From the NCBI RefSeq assembly GCF_010894455.1, contig NZ_JAAIXY010000021.1, positions 1 to 64,000 of the forward strand: a stretch of 64,000 nucleotides of DNA, written 5' to 3'. The notes below the pieces were generated by a model. It ran no database searches and was not told the DNA's origin. It worked only from the letters and a program-made list of their open reading frames with translations. The number at the start of each line of letters is the position of its first letter. Positions within the stretch are counted from its first letter, which is position 1. A program made the translations under genes and the position numbers. This DNA is from Myxococcus eversor (lineage in GTDB: Bacteria > Myxococcota > Myxococcia > Myxococcales > Myxococcaceae). Below, one piece after another: positions 8,477 through 17,943 of this stretch.

Positions 8477-9178
8477 ATGGGGTTCTCCGGCAGCCTCGAG
8501 AAGATGAACGTCATCGCCTACCAGAAGTCCGACTTCACGTCGGAGGTCGGCCGCTACACCGTGTACATCAACCCGGCGTCGTACTCGCACACGTACTGCG
8601 TCAAGTACAATGACAACCAGACGCAGGGCAGCCCCGGAGGTTCACCGGACTTCAACCGGATTCCCGCGGACACGGTGGAGCTGGAGCTGGTGTTCGACGG
8701 CACCGGCGTGGTGCCCAGTCCACTGCCGGGGCTGATGCCTTTCACCGACGACGGCATCGCCGAGCAGGTGGCGAAGTTCAAGAAGCTGGTCTTCACCTAC
8801 AACGGGAACATCCACAGCCCCAATTATCTCAAGATGTCGTGGGGCACCTTCCTGTTCAAGTGCAAGCTGTCCAAGCTGAGCATGACGTACACGCTGTTCA
8901 AGCCGGATGGCACGCCGCTGCGCGCGCGGGCCAAGGGGACGTTCCTTGGCTACAACGACGAGGTGGAGCTGGCGCTCCAGGCGAGGATGAGCTCGCCGGA
9001 CCTGACGCACGTGCGCACGGTGCAGGCGGGAGACACGCTGCCGCTGATGTGCTTCCGCATCTACGGCACCAGCGCGCTGTATCTCGAGGTGGCACGGGTC
9101 AACGGGCTGTCCGACTTCCGGCGGCTCACCGTGGGCTCGAAGCTGCTGTTTCCTCCGCTGAAGGAGACCCAGGCATGA
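8477..9178 (+). CDS. LysM-containing tube-baseplate adaptor (Pvc7/gp53-like)
   Basis: The product is 233 residues. The N-terminal two thirds fit the CIS tube/adaptor domain (RYTVYINPASYSH, VELELVFDGTGV and LSKLSMTYTLFKPDGTPLRA). The C-terminal 45 residues form a LysM-type module (RTVQAGDTLPLMCFRIYG, then LYLEVARVNGLSDFRRLTVG, then LLFPP). In phage-like systems this protein connects the tube to the spike complex. The last codons overlap the next gene (ATGA at 9175-9178), which indicates translational coupling. Confidence 0.9.
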   Translation: MGFSGSLEKMNVIAYQKSDFTSEVGRYTVYINPASYSHTYCVKYNDNQTQGSPGGSPDFNRIPADTVELELVFDGTGVVPSPLPGLMPFTDDGIAEQVAKFKKLVFTYNGNIHSPNYLKMSWGTFLFKCKLSKLSMTYTLFKPDGTPLRARAKGTFLGYNDEVELALQARMSSPDLTHVRTVQAGDTLPLMCFRIYGTSALYLEVARVNGLSDFRRLTVGSKLLFPPLKETQA

Positions 9179-10974
9179 CCCCGCCCTTTCCGGAGAAGAA
9201 CGAAGGGGCGCTGGCGACGTTCACGATTGAGTCGAACGGCACCGTCATCCCCAAGACGTACCAGGTCATCAGCGTGGACACGTGGCTGGGCGTCAACAAG
9301 CTGCCGCGCGCGAAGCTGGTGTTGTTCGACGGCAGCGCGTCCACGGGCCTGTTCCCCATCAGCAGCAAGGACACCTTCATCCCCGGGGCCAAGGTGCTCA
9401 TCTCCGCCGGCTACGACGGGGAGAACACGCGCATCTTCCAGGGCATCGTCTGTCGGCAGGGGCTCGAAATCGACCAGTCCTCCGGCTCCAAGCTGGTGGT
9501 GGAGCTGACCGACGAGGCGATGAAGATGACGCTGGAGCGCAAGAGCGGCTTCTTCGAGAAGGTGAAGGACAGCGCGCTCATCAAGACGCTGCTGACGCGC
9601 AACGGGCTGTCCGGCGACGTCACCGCCACGACGGCCGTGCACGACGAAATCGTCCAGTACTACGCCACCGACTGGGACTTGATGGTGACGCGGGCGCAGC
9701 TCAACGGCCTGGTCGTCATGGCGGACGGCGGCGAGGTGACGGTGGCGGAGCCCAAGACGTCGCAGACGCCCGTGCTGAACCTCACCTATGGCCGCTCCAT
9801 CCTGGACCTCCAGGTGGAGATGGACGCCACCACCCAGTTCGACGCGTCCGCCATCAAGGGCTACACCTGGGACGCGGGCGCGCAGAAGCTCATCGAGTCC
9901 GGCCCGCGAAGCGTCTCCGTGAAGGAGCAGGGCAACGTCACCTCCGCCCAACTGGCGCAGGTGTTCGGCGCGAAGAAGTTCGCGCTCCAGACGGGCGCGG
10001 AGTTGCAACCCGCGGACCTCCAGGACTGGGCCTCCGCGGAGCTGCTGATGTCGAAGCTCGCGAAGATTCGCGGCTCGGTGCGCTTCCACGGCAGCGCGCT
10101 GGCGCAGGTGGGGAAGATGCTGGAGTTGGGGGGCGTGGGGCCGCGCTTCAACGGCGCCGCCTTCATCAGCGCCGTGCACCACCACATCGAGGACGGGCGT
10201 TGGATGACGTCGGCGGACTTCGGCCTGTCGCCGCGCTGGTTCACCGCGGAGAACCCGGACATCGCGGCGCCGGACGCGGCCGGACAGCTTCCGCCAATAA
10301 AAGGACTGCAGACGGGCGTGGTCAAGCAGGTGGCCAAGGACCCCGGCGGCGAGCTGCGCGTGCTGGTGGGGCTGCCGCTGCTCCAGGAGCCGAGCAAGGG
10401 CGTGTGGGCGCGGCTGGGGACGTTCTACGCGTCCAGCGGCGTGGGCGCGCTGTTCTACCCGGAGGTCGGCGACGAGGTGGTGGTGGGCTTCATGAACGAG
10501 GACCCGCGCCACGCGGTCATCCTCGGCTCCGTGTACAGCAAGCAGCGCGCGCCGGCGTATCCCCCGGACGAGAAGAACACGCGCAAGGCCGTCGTCACGC
10601 GGTCCAAGCTGGAGCTGTCGTTCGATGACGAGAAGAAGGTCATCGTCATCAAGACGCCCGGCAATCACATCGTGAAGCTGGACGACACGTCCGGCGCCAT
10701 CTCCATTCAAGACAGCAACGGCAACACCGTGTCCCTGTCCAAGGGCGGCATCGCCCTGGACAGTGCCAAGGACGTGAAAATCACCGCCAAGGGAAACGTG
10801 GCGGTGAAGGCCGGCGCCAACCTGACGCTGGAAGCCACGGGCAATGTCTCCGTGAGCGGCAAGCAGGTGGCGAACAAGGCGTCCGTGAGCTTCTCCGCCA
10901 GCGGCAATACCCAGACCGAGGTGAAGTCCGGTGGAATCCTCACCGTCCGCGGCTCGCTGGTGAAAATCAACTGA
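9175..10974 (+). CDS. VgrG/gpD-like central spike protein (Pvc8-like)
   Basis: The product is 599 residues. The N-terminal half (about 1-360) has the gpD/gp27-like folds seen in spike proteins. An OB-fold segment follows (GVWARLGTFYASSGVGALFYPEVGDEVVVGFMNEDPRHAVILGS, split over about residues 408-460). The C-terminus is a beta-helical needle of short repeats such as GNTVSLSKGGIALDSAKDV and ANLTLEATGNVSVSGKQV. It ends after the needle with no toxin-like extension. It forms the membrane-piercing tip carrier and is sharpened by the PAAR protein encoded next. The ATG at 9175 overlaps the previous gene. Confidence 0.93.
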   Translation: MTPPFPEKNEGALATFTIESNGTVIPKTYQVISVDTWLGVNKLPRAKLVLFDGSASTGLFPISSKDTFIPGAKVLISAGYDGENTRIFQGIVCRQGLEIDQSSGSKLVVELTDEAMKMTLERKSGFFEKVKDSALIKTLLTRNGLSGDVTATTAVHDEIVQYYATDWDLMVTRAQLNGLVVMADGGEVTVAEPKTSQTPVLNLTYGRSILDLQVEMDATTQFDASAIKGYTWDAGAQKLIESGPRSVSVKEQGNVTSAQLAQVFGAKKFALQTGAELQPADLQDWASAELLMSKLAKIRGSVRFHGSALAQVGKMLELGGVGPRFNGAAFISAVHHHIEDGRWMTSADFGLSPRWFTAENPDIAAPDAAGQLPPIKGLQTGVVKQVAKDPGGELRVLVGLPLLQEPSKGVWARLGTFYASSGVGALFYPEVGDEVVVGFMNEDPRHAVILGSVYSKQRAPAYPPDEKNTRKAVVTRSKLELSFDDEKKVIVIKTPGNHIVKLDDTSGAISIQDSNGNTVSLSKGGIALDSAKDVKITAKGNVAVKAGANLTLEATGNVSVSGKQVANKASVSFSASGNTQTEVKSGGILTVRGSLVKIN

Positions 10975-10999
10975 GCGCTGTCCCCGAAAGGTGCGCCCC

Positions 11000-11302
11000 A
11001 TGCCTCCCGCCGCCCGCGTCACGGACTTCCATCAGTGCCCGATGACAACCCCCGTGGGCCCCGTGCAGGTGCCTCACGTCGGAGGCCCCATCGCCGGCCC
11101 CGGCGCTCCCACGGTGCTGATTGGCGGGCTGCCGGCCGCCAAGGTCGGCGACGTGGCCATCTGCGTGGGGCCACCGGACGCGGTGATGAAGGGCTCCACG
11201 ACGGTGAAGGTGATGGGACTTCCCGCCGCGCGGCTCGGGGACAAGACGGCCCACGGCGGCACCATCCTCGTGGGGTTTCCCACGGTGATGATTGGAGGGT
11301 GA
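11000..11302 (+). CDS. PAAR-domain spike tip protein
   Basis: The product is 100 residues and consists of a single PAAR domain with repeated Gly-rich turns: MPPAARVTDFHQCP, HVGGPIAGPGAPTVLIGG, AAKVGDVAICVGPPD, ARLGDKTAHGGTILVGFP. His, Cys and Asp residues suited to metal binding are present. ATG 11000 is preferred over GTG 10991 because GAAAGG sits about eight bases upstream. It caps the VgrG-like needle. There is no C-terminal effector domain. Confidence 0.93.
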   Translation: MPPAARVTDFHQCPMTTPVGPVQVPHVGGPIAGPGAPTVLIGGLPAAKVGDVAICVGPPDAVMKGSTTVKVMGLPAARLGDKTAHGGTILVGFPTVMIGG

Positions 11303-11308
11303 GCCACC

Positions 11309-11734
11309 ATGGAGAACCAGCCCCCCTCCTTCCTCGGTACCGGGTGGAGCTTTCCACCCACCTTCTCCCGGCGCACCGGCGGCCTGCTCATGGTCAGCGA
11401 TGACCAGGACATCCGCGAGAGCCTCTGGGTGCTCTTGTCCACCTCGCTGGGCGAGCGGATGATGCTCCCCAACTATGGCTGCGAGCTGCGGCAGATGGTC
11501 TTCCGCAGCATCAACACCACGCTGACGCGGCAGATCCAGGACTACGTCCAGCAGGCCATCCTCTACTGGGAGCCGCGCATCGCCGTGGACGCGGTGACGG
11601 TGCAGCGGGATGCGTCGGTGGATGGGATGCTGTCCATCACCATCTCGTACATCGTCACGCAGACGAACACGCGCAGCAACCTCGTCTACCCCTTCTATCT
11701 CCAGGAGGGCAGCATCCCGGTGCAGGGGCCCTAG
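11309..11734 (+). CDS. gp25-like baseplate wedge protein
   Basis: The product is 141 residues, the usual gp25/W-family length. Family features are LGTGWSFPPTF, the SDDQDIRESLWVLLSTSLGERMM helix-turn with ERMMLPNYGC (the conserved GERxMxPxxG motif), and VTVQRDASVDGMLSITISY. It nucleates sheath assembly at the baseplate. GGAGGGTGAG precedes the ATG, and it lies six bases after PAAR and four before the J-like gene. Confidence 0.95.
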   Translation: MENQPPSFLGTGWSFPPTFSRRTGGLLMVSDDQDIRESLWVLLSTSLGERMMLPNYGCELRQMVFRSINTTLTRQIQDYVQQAILYWEPRIAVDAVTVQRDASVDGMLSITISYIVTQTNTRSNLVYPFYLQEGSIPVQGP

Positions 11735-11737
11735 CCC

Positions 11738-14700
11738 ATGGCCCCGCGCGATACGAAGGTCGCCATCAACGATGCGCCCAGCCAACTGGGACGCTGGCTG
11801 CGCGCCCTGGAAGCGGGCCATGCGCCGGTGGACGGGCGCACGCGCTCGGAGCTGCTCGACTTCGCGCCCCGCTTCGGCGCGCTCATCTACTTCTACGACT
11901 TGAAGAACACGCGGGACGGAGACTGGGCGGAGTTCTTCCTCGCGGACCCGGTGATGGTGCTCGCCTCCATCGACGCGCTGGACGCGAGCGCGGTGGAGGA
12001 CCGCTTCCTCGTCACCCTGCGCGAAGTGGACGCGGCCCGCGCCTTCGAGCGCTCCTTCTCCACGCTCTCGGACGCGTTCCAGCTCGTCCTCGGCCTGGCC
12101 CGTCGCTTCGACCTCTGGTTGAGGGGCACGGGCCTGGGCGCGCAGGGCGAGCTGTCCCGGTTGCTCGGCCAGGGCCTGGTCAGCGCCGTGGAGGGGCCGC
12201 TGTCCGTGGCGCTGCGCGCGCTGGTGAGCGCGGCGAAGGGCGCGGGGCTGCCCCAGGCGCTCGGGCGAGCGGTGCGGCTGGACACGGAGGGCATGCTGCC
12301 CATCTGGGGGCTGGAGGACCTGCCCGCGGACGGCGCCAGCTACAAGGGCGCCTCCAAGGAAGCGCGGGCGCGCGCGGCGGCGGCGAGACTGGAGCCGCTG
12401 CTCGACCCGTTCCTCGATGCGCTGTCGCGGCTCCAGGGCCTCACGGCGACGCTGCTGCCCACGGCGCTGGCGACGGGAAACCACCCGCCGCACCTGGCGC
12501 TGTACATGTCCTTCGTGCAGCTCTTCCGCACCGCGCAGGACACCGTCAACACGGTGTCGGGCCGATACGCCGGCTTCTATCACCGCGACGTGCTGCGCCT
12601 TCAACACCGCGCCGCGCTCCCCGACAGCACGTACCTCACCTTCACCCTCGCCGAGGACGAGGAGGTGCGCGAGGCACTCGTCCCTCGGGGCACGCTGTTC
12701 CCCGCGGGCAAGCGGCCGGATGGGCAGGACATCCTCTTCGCCTCGGACACGTCGGTGGGCGTCACGCCGGCCACGGTGGCCCGGCGCCTGGCGCTGCGCG
12801 TGCTGAGCGGGCCCCTGCTGCCGTTGGCCTCTCCGCTAGGGGACGAGGAGGACGCGCTCACCGTCGTCCAGCAGGTGCTCTCCTCGGAGATGCCGCTGGA
12901 GCCGGAGCAGACCGACGCGGAGTCGTCCTCCGACGAGCGGCTTCCCGGCTGGGCGACGTTCGGCGCCGTGCGCACGGGCATGACGCCCACCACCGTCACC
13001 GTGCCCGCGACGCTCGGCTTCGCGCTCGCGTCTCGCTACCTGCTGCTGACGGGTGGCACTCGCGAGGTGACGCTGGAGGTTCCACTCGCGCCGGCCTCCG
13101 CGAAGCGCCTGGGCACGCTGCTGACGGCGCTCGCCTCGGCGACAGGGCTGGATGAGCGGAGCGTGCTCCGCCAGGTGCTGCAAGAGTCCTTCACACTCCA
13201 GGTCTCCACCGCGGACGGCTGGCTGACGGTGGAGAATTACGAGCCCGTCCTCCCGCCTCTACCCCCTCGGGGCGAGGTCGAGCCGCGACTGAGTGGCTTC
13301 GGGCTCTGGTTCAAGCTGACGCCCTCCGCGCCCTCCGTGGTGCCCAATGGCACCGGCCCCACTCCGGACCTGCCCACGCTCCGGGCCTTCCTGAAGTCCG
13401 AGCCCGTCCTGCTGCAGGGCGACGTCGAAGTCCATCCCGTGTCGCTGTTGGACGCGGTGGACTTCTCCACGCTGGAGCTGCGTGTACAGGTGTCCGACCT
13501 GTCCGGCGTGAGCGTGGAGAACACGCAGGGCGAGGTGGACCCGAACGTGCCCTGGCCCCTGTTCGGCTCGGAGCCCGTCGTCGGCTCCTACGTGCGAATC
13601 CGGCACACGGAGCTGTTCGTCAAACAGCCCGACACCCTGCGTCTCTCGCTGGACTGGTTCAACCTGCCCTCCAACAAGGATGGGTTTCACGGTTACTACC
13701 GTGACTATGTGGTGGGACCGGACGGCAAGCCCACGGCCGACCTCTTCGACAACCAGAGCTTCCTCGCGGACCTGCGCGTACTCCAGCCGGGCTCCTGGAT
13801 GTTGCAGCCGCTGATGTCGCCGCTCTCCCCGGTGACGCCGCTGGAGGACGCGGAGGACTGGGACACCGTGCGCGGCTATCTCTTCCGCACGAAGGACGAC
13901 TGCGCCAATCCCACGCCCACGGTGAGGGGCGAGCTGTGCAAGGACACGGTGTTGGAGCAGTTCGACATCAGCCCCAGCACGCCGCCCGACTACTACGACC
14001 CCGCCACCAGCGCGCTGGAGCTGCGGCTGGCCGCGCCGTCGTATGCCTTCGGTGACTCGCTCTACACCCTCAACGTCTTGAACGCGGTGCTGGCCGAGCT
14101 GCCGGACCCGCTCGACCAGAGTCCCCTGAGCCCGGTGGAGCCCAAGGACCTCAAGTACCCCAATCCTCCGTGGCTGCCCCAGCTCCAGAAGCTGAGCCTC
14201 CACTACTCGGCGCGCTGCACGCTGGAGGACATGCGCTTCTTCCACCTGCTGCCCTTCGAGGGCTTCAAGCAGGTGACGCCCGAGGCGAAGCGCCCCCTGT
14301 CGCTGCTGCCGCGGTTCAAGGCGCCGGCCAATCTGTTCCTCGGCTTCACGGGGCTGAACACAGCGCAGACGCTCACGCTGCTGTTCCAGTTGAGCGGCAC
14401 CTTCCTGGGAGAGGGTGCGCCGCCCGTCGTGCGGTGGGACCTGCTCACGGCGGCGGGGTGGAGCGCGCTCGCGCCTTCGCAGGTCCTCTTCGATACGACG
14501 GGAGGCTTCCAGGGCACGGGCATCCTCGCGTTGAGTCTTCCGGCCTTCAGCTCCGAGGGGAGCACGCTGATGCCCTCCGGAGGTGAGGAGTCGGAGCTTC
14601 AGTGGGTGCGCGCCTCGGTGGCGGACGACGCGGAGGCGTTTCCCCGGACGCTCGACGTCATCCCGCATGCGTTGCTCTCCACGCGGCAGGAGCCCGGCGT

Positions 14701-15466
14701 GGACGTGGAGACGCCCGTTCCGGCCGGGAGCATCACCCTCTCCGTTCAGGAGCTGCCCGACATCGGCGGAATCTCCCAGCCGATGCCGTCCTTCGGCGGA
14801 CGTCCTCCGGAGACGCCTCGCACCTTCGAGGCCCGCGCGTCCGAGCGACTGCGTCACAAGGAGCGCGCCATCCTCGCGTGGGACTACGAGCGCCTGGTGC
14901 TGGAGCGCTTCCCCTCCATCTGGAAGGTGAAGGCCCTGCCGGCCCACGCGCCACTCCAGTCCGGCGTGCCTGGCGCGGTGCTCGTCGTTGTCGTTCCCGG
15001 AAGGGATGGGACGACGTCGGCGGACGCCACGGTGCCGCAAGTCACGTCGGACATGCTGGAGCGCATCCAGGGCTATCTCCAGGAGCGCGCCAGTCCTTTC
15101 GCCCGGATTCGCGTCGTCAATCCCATCTACGTGCGCGTCACGGTGAAGGCCCTGGTGGACTTCCGCGTGGGTGAGGACGTCGGCGCGAGCATCGACCAGT
15201 TGGACCGCGAGCTCGTGGAGTACCTGTCGCCCTGGTACCAAGACGCGTCGCGCGCCACGCGGCAGGGACAGTACGCGTCCGAGGCGGACATCTCCGACTT
15301 CATCCAGACGCGGCCCTATGTCCAGGCGCTGCTGTCGCTGGAGCTCGGGCACACGCCGCCGCCCGAGGCGCTGGAGTCCGACTGGTACTTCCTCACCTCC
15401 GCCACGCGGCATGAGCTGCAAGCCGCCGGTGCGCCCGCCGCCGAGCCCCTGGCGGAAGGCTACTGA
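11738..15466 (+). CDS. Baseplate J-like wedge protein (Pvc11-like)
   Basis: The product is 1242 residues, in the range of the large J/gp6-type proteins of injection systems. The C-terminal fifth carries the recognisable J-domain: ASERLRHKERAILAWDYERL, then FPSIWKVKALP, a Gly/Val strand AVLVVVVPGRDG, and RVVNPIYVRVTVKALVDFR. The N-terminal 900 residues are alpha/beta and less recognisable. It forms the baseplate wedge ring with the Pvc12-like product of the next gene. It starts at ATG 11738 right after the gp25 stop. Confidence 0.9.
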   Translation: MAPRDTKVAINDAPSQLGRWLRALEAGHAPVDGRTRSELLDFAPRFGALIYFYDLKNTRDGDWAEFFLADPVMVLASIDALDASAVEDRFLVTLREVDAARAFERSFSTLSDAFQLVLGLARRFDLWLRGTGLGAQGELSRLLGQGLVSAVEGPLSVALRALVSAAKGAGLPQALGRAVRLDTEGMLPIWGLEDLPADGASYKGASKEARARAAAARLEPLLDPFLDALSRLQGLTATLLPTALATGNHPPHLALYMSFVQLFRTAQDTVNTVSGRYAGFYHRDVLRLQHRAALPDSTYLTFTLAEDEEVREALVPRGTLFPAGKRPDGQDILFASDTSVGVTPATVARRLALRVLSGPLLPLASPLGDEEDALTVVQQVLSSEMPLEPEQTDAESSSDERLPGWATFGAVRTGMTPTTVTVPATLGFALASRYLLLTGGTREVTLEVPLAPASAKRLGTLLTALASATGLDERSVLRQVLQESFTLQVSTADGWLTVENYEPVLPPLPPRGEVEPRLSGFGLWFKLTPSAPSVVPNGTGPTPDLPTLRAFLKSEPVLLQGDVEVHPVSLLDAVDFSTLELRVQVSDLSGVSVENTQGEVDPNVPWPLFGSEPVVGSYVRIRHTELFVKQPDTLRLSLDWFNLPSNKDGFHGYYRDYVVGPDGKPTADLFDNQSFLADLRVLQPGSWMLQPLMSPLSPVTPLEDAEDWDTVRGYLFRTKDDCANPTPTVRGELCKDTVLEQFDISPSTPPDYYDPATSALELRLAAPSYAFGDSLYTLNVLNAVLAELPDPLDQSPLSPVEPKDLKYPNPPWLPQLQKLSLHYSARCTLEDMRFFHLLPFEGFKQVTPEAKRPLSLLPRFKAPANLFLGFTGLNTAQTLTLLFQLSGTFLGEGAPPVVRWDLLTAAGWSALAPSQVLFDTTGGFQGTGILALSLPAFSSEGSTLMPSGGEESELQWVRASVADDAEAFPRTLDVIPHALLSTRQEPGVDVETPVPAGSITLSVQELPDIGGISQPMPSFGGRPPETPRTFEARASERLRHKERAILAWDYERLVLERFPSIWKVKALPAHAPLQSGVPGAVLVVVVPGRDGTTSADATVPQVTSDMLERIQGYLQERASPFARIRVVNPIYVRVTVKALVDFRVGEDVGASIDQLDRELVEYLSPWYQDASRATRQGQYASEADISDFIQTRPYVQALLSLELGHTPPPEALESDWYFLTSATRHELQAAGAPAAEPLAEGY

Positions 15467-15492
15467 GCCCCTTCGTCTTCGTGGAGCCCCCC

Positions 15493-17943
15493 ATGGCAGA
15501 GCCCGTCACCGTCACCGCCGAGCCGCCCGCGAACGTGGGCCTGAACTACGGGGCCCTCAAGGAAGAGGGCACCGCGCTCATCCAGCAGCTCTCCGGAAAC
15601 ATCTGGACGGACTACAACGAGACCGACCCGGGCGTCACCACGCTGGAGCAGCTCTGCTACGCGCTCACGGAGCTGTCCTACCGGGCCTCGTTTCCCCTCG
15701 CGGACCTGCTGCTGGACCCGGTGACGGGCCTCATCGACCCGGCGCGACAGGGCCTCTTCCCCGCGCGCGACATCCTCCCGTGCAACCCGGTGACGGAGCG
15801 CGACTACCGCAAGCTCCTCATCGACCGCGTGCCCACCGTCGGCAACGTCTGGCTCACGCCCGTCACGTCCGGTGAGGTGCAGGGACTCTATGACCTGGGC
15901 ATCTACGCACCGGGCCAGCACGACTGCGCCACCGACGAGCGCTCCCCCGAGGCCATCATCGACGCCGTCCGCCGCGTCTACCACCGGCACCGCGGGCTGT
16001 GCGAGGACCTGCGGGACATCACCGTGTTGGAGAACGTGGAGGCCATCGTCTCCGCCGACGCGAGCATCGACGAGAGCCGCACACCCGAGCTCATCCTCGC
16101 CGGGCTGTTCTTCGACATCGGGAACTTCCTCGCGCCGGAGCCTCGCCGTGAGTCGCTGAAGTCCCTGCTCGACGAGGGCCGCACGACGGACGAAATCTTC
16201 GAGGGACCGCTGCTCCAGAACGGCTTCATCGCCGACGCGGAGCTTCAACCCAAGGCGACCTCCATCTCCCTCCAGGACCTCACGCGGGTGATGGTCCAGA
16301 CGCCGGGCGTCACCAGCGTCCGCAACGTGAGCCTCCGCGCGAACGACGCGGTGGCGGTGGGACCGGACGGCTCGCTTCCCGTCGCGTTGAATCAGGTGCT
16401 CGTCCTGGACACGGCGACGGACGCGAAGCGGGGCGGATTCACCATCCGCCTGTTCCGCAATGGCGTCGAGGTGAAGCCCCAGCCCGCGCGCGTGCGACGG
16501 GAGCTGGAGCGCCTGTGGGCCGAGCAGCGCCGCACGTATCCCCTGGCGCCGCAGTACGACGAGTACCTCGCCATGCCCCGAGGTCAGCGCCAGGACTTCC
16601 GAAGCTACACCTCCATCCAGACGCAGTACCCGATGGTCTACGGCATCGGCTCGGCGGGGCTTCCCGAAGCAGCGCCCCTCGCACGCCAGGGACAGGCGCG
16701 GCAGCTCAAGGGCTACCTGCTCGTCTTCGAGCAGCTCCTCGCGGACTTCTTCGCTCAGCTCTCGCGCGTCCGGGACTTGTTCTCCGGCGATTCGGAGCTG
16801 CGCCGCACGTACTTCTCGCAGTCGCTCGCCGACTCCGTCCCCGACGTGGAGGCGCTGCTCAAGCGGGAGGCTCCTGGCGAGGACTCGTCGGGCTATGAGC
16901 GCGGCTTGAGGGAGCTGGTCGCCAGCCAGGACCCCGTCACCGAGCGCCGCAACCGGTTCCTCGATGTCCTGCTCGCGCTGTGCGCGGAGGGACTCGAGGA
17001 CGACGCGGTGGCGGACGTCGCCTGGGAGGGGAGTCCGCAGGCGCTGCAGTCAGAGCGATTGATGGAGGCGAAGCTCGCGCTGCTCCATCACCTGGTCCAG
17101 AGCACGCACGGACGCGGACGCGGCTTCGACTACCTGGAGCGACCGGGCCCCGGGAATGTCGCGGGCATGGCCATCAAGAGCCGCATCCAGCTTGGGATGC
17201 ACGAGGCGGATGCACGGCCGCTCATCGACACCCTGGACGAGCACGGACTCGACCTCTCGGACTCGGGTGAGCCCGCGCCAGAGGGACGCGCGCTGGCTCG
17301 GCATGTGGACACCATCGAGGAGCGCTTCTCGAGCGTCGCGTCCCTGCCCGCTCCGGAGAGTCCGTCCGCCTCCCCGTTGAGAGCACAGGCGGTGAGCGGT
17401 GCCTTCCTTGGGGCCGCGGGCGCATTGGAGAACTTCCGCGTGGGGACGTTGCCGGGCGAGTCCTCCGTGGCGCTGGTGTGCAAGGCGCCTTCCGAGAAAG
17501 GGTGGCATCTGGCGGGGAAGTTCCCGGACACCGGCAGCGCCGTGGCCCGCGCGCATGCGCTGGTCGACCAGGTGGCCACGCTCAACCGGCAGCGCTCGCA
17601 GCTCTACATCGTGGAGCACCTGCTGCTGCGGTCCGCGCGTCGCGACGGCGAGGATGCGTTTCCCTACAGCTTCACGGTGACGGCGGTCATCTCCACGGCG
17701 ACGCGGCAGTGGAGTGACTCGGAGTTCCAGACCTTCGCTCGCGAGGTCATCCGGAGCAACGCGCCCGCGCTCGTGGTGGCGGACTGCTTGTTCCTCGGCC
17801 CTTCGCGCATGGCTCGCTTCGAGCGGCTCTATTGGGCCTGGAGGAACGCGCTTCGCCAGGAGGAGGGGCTGGCCACGGCATCGGCTCGACTGCGGGACTT
17901 CCTGGAGGCCGCGACGCGCGAGTCCGAGGTGGCTCCCGCATGA
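15493..17943 (+). CDS. Pvc12-like baseplate protein
   Basis: The product is 816 residues. Its opening (LNYGALKEEGTALIQQLSG, then NIWTDYNETDPGVTTLEQLCYALTELSYRA, split by one residue run) is the typical N-terminus of the large baseplate protein that follows J in contractile injection systems and resembles the LNYGALRE..DPGITLLELLA style of gp7/Pvc12 proteins. Later motifs include RVMVQTPGVTSVRNVSL and QLKGYLLVFEQLLADFFAQL. ATG 15493 was chosen over GTG 15481 because GGAG lies six bases before it. Its stop overlaps the tape-measure ATG. Confidence 0.85.
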   Translation: MAEPVTVTAEPPANVGLNYGALKEEGTALIQQLSGNIWTDYNETDPGVTTLEQLCYALTELSYRASFPLADLLLDPVTGLIDPARQGLFPARDILPCNPVTERDYRKLLIDRVPTVGNVWLTPVTSGEVQGLYDLGIYAPGQHDCATDERSPEAIIDAVRRVYHRHRGLCEDLRDITVLENVEAIVSADASIDESRTPELILAGLFFDIGNFLAPEPRRESLKSLLDEGRTTDEIFEGPLLQNGFIADAELQPKATSISLQDLTRVMVQTPGVTSVRNVSLRANDAVAVGPDGSLPVALNQVLVLDTATDAKRGGFTIRLFRNGVEVKPQPARVRRELERLWAEQRRTYPLAPQYDEYLAMPRGQRQDFRSYTSIQTQYPMVYGIGSAGLPEAAPLARQGQARQLKGYLLVFEQLLADFFAQLSRVRDLFSGDSELRRTYFSQSLADSVPDVEALLKREAPGEDSSGYERGLRELVASQDPVTERRNRFLDVLLALCAEGLEDDAVADVAWEGSPQALQSERLMEAKLALLHHLVQSTHGRGRGFDYLERPGPGNVAGMAIKSRIQLGMHEADARPLIDTLDEHGLDLSDSGEPAPEGRALARHVDTIEERFSSVASLPAPESPSASPLRAQAVSGAFLGAAGALENFRVGTLPGESSVALVCKAPSEKGWHLAGKFPDTGSAVARAHALVDQVATLNRQRSQLYIVEHLLLRSARRDGEDAFPYSFTVTAVISTATRQWSDSEFQTFAREVIRSNAPALVVADCLFLGPSRMARFERLYWAWRNALRQEEGLATASARLRDFLEAATRESEVAPA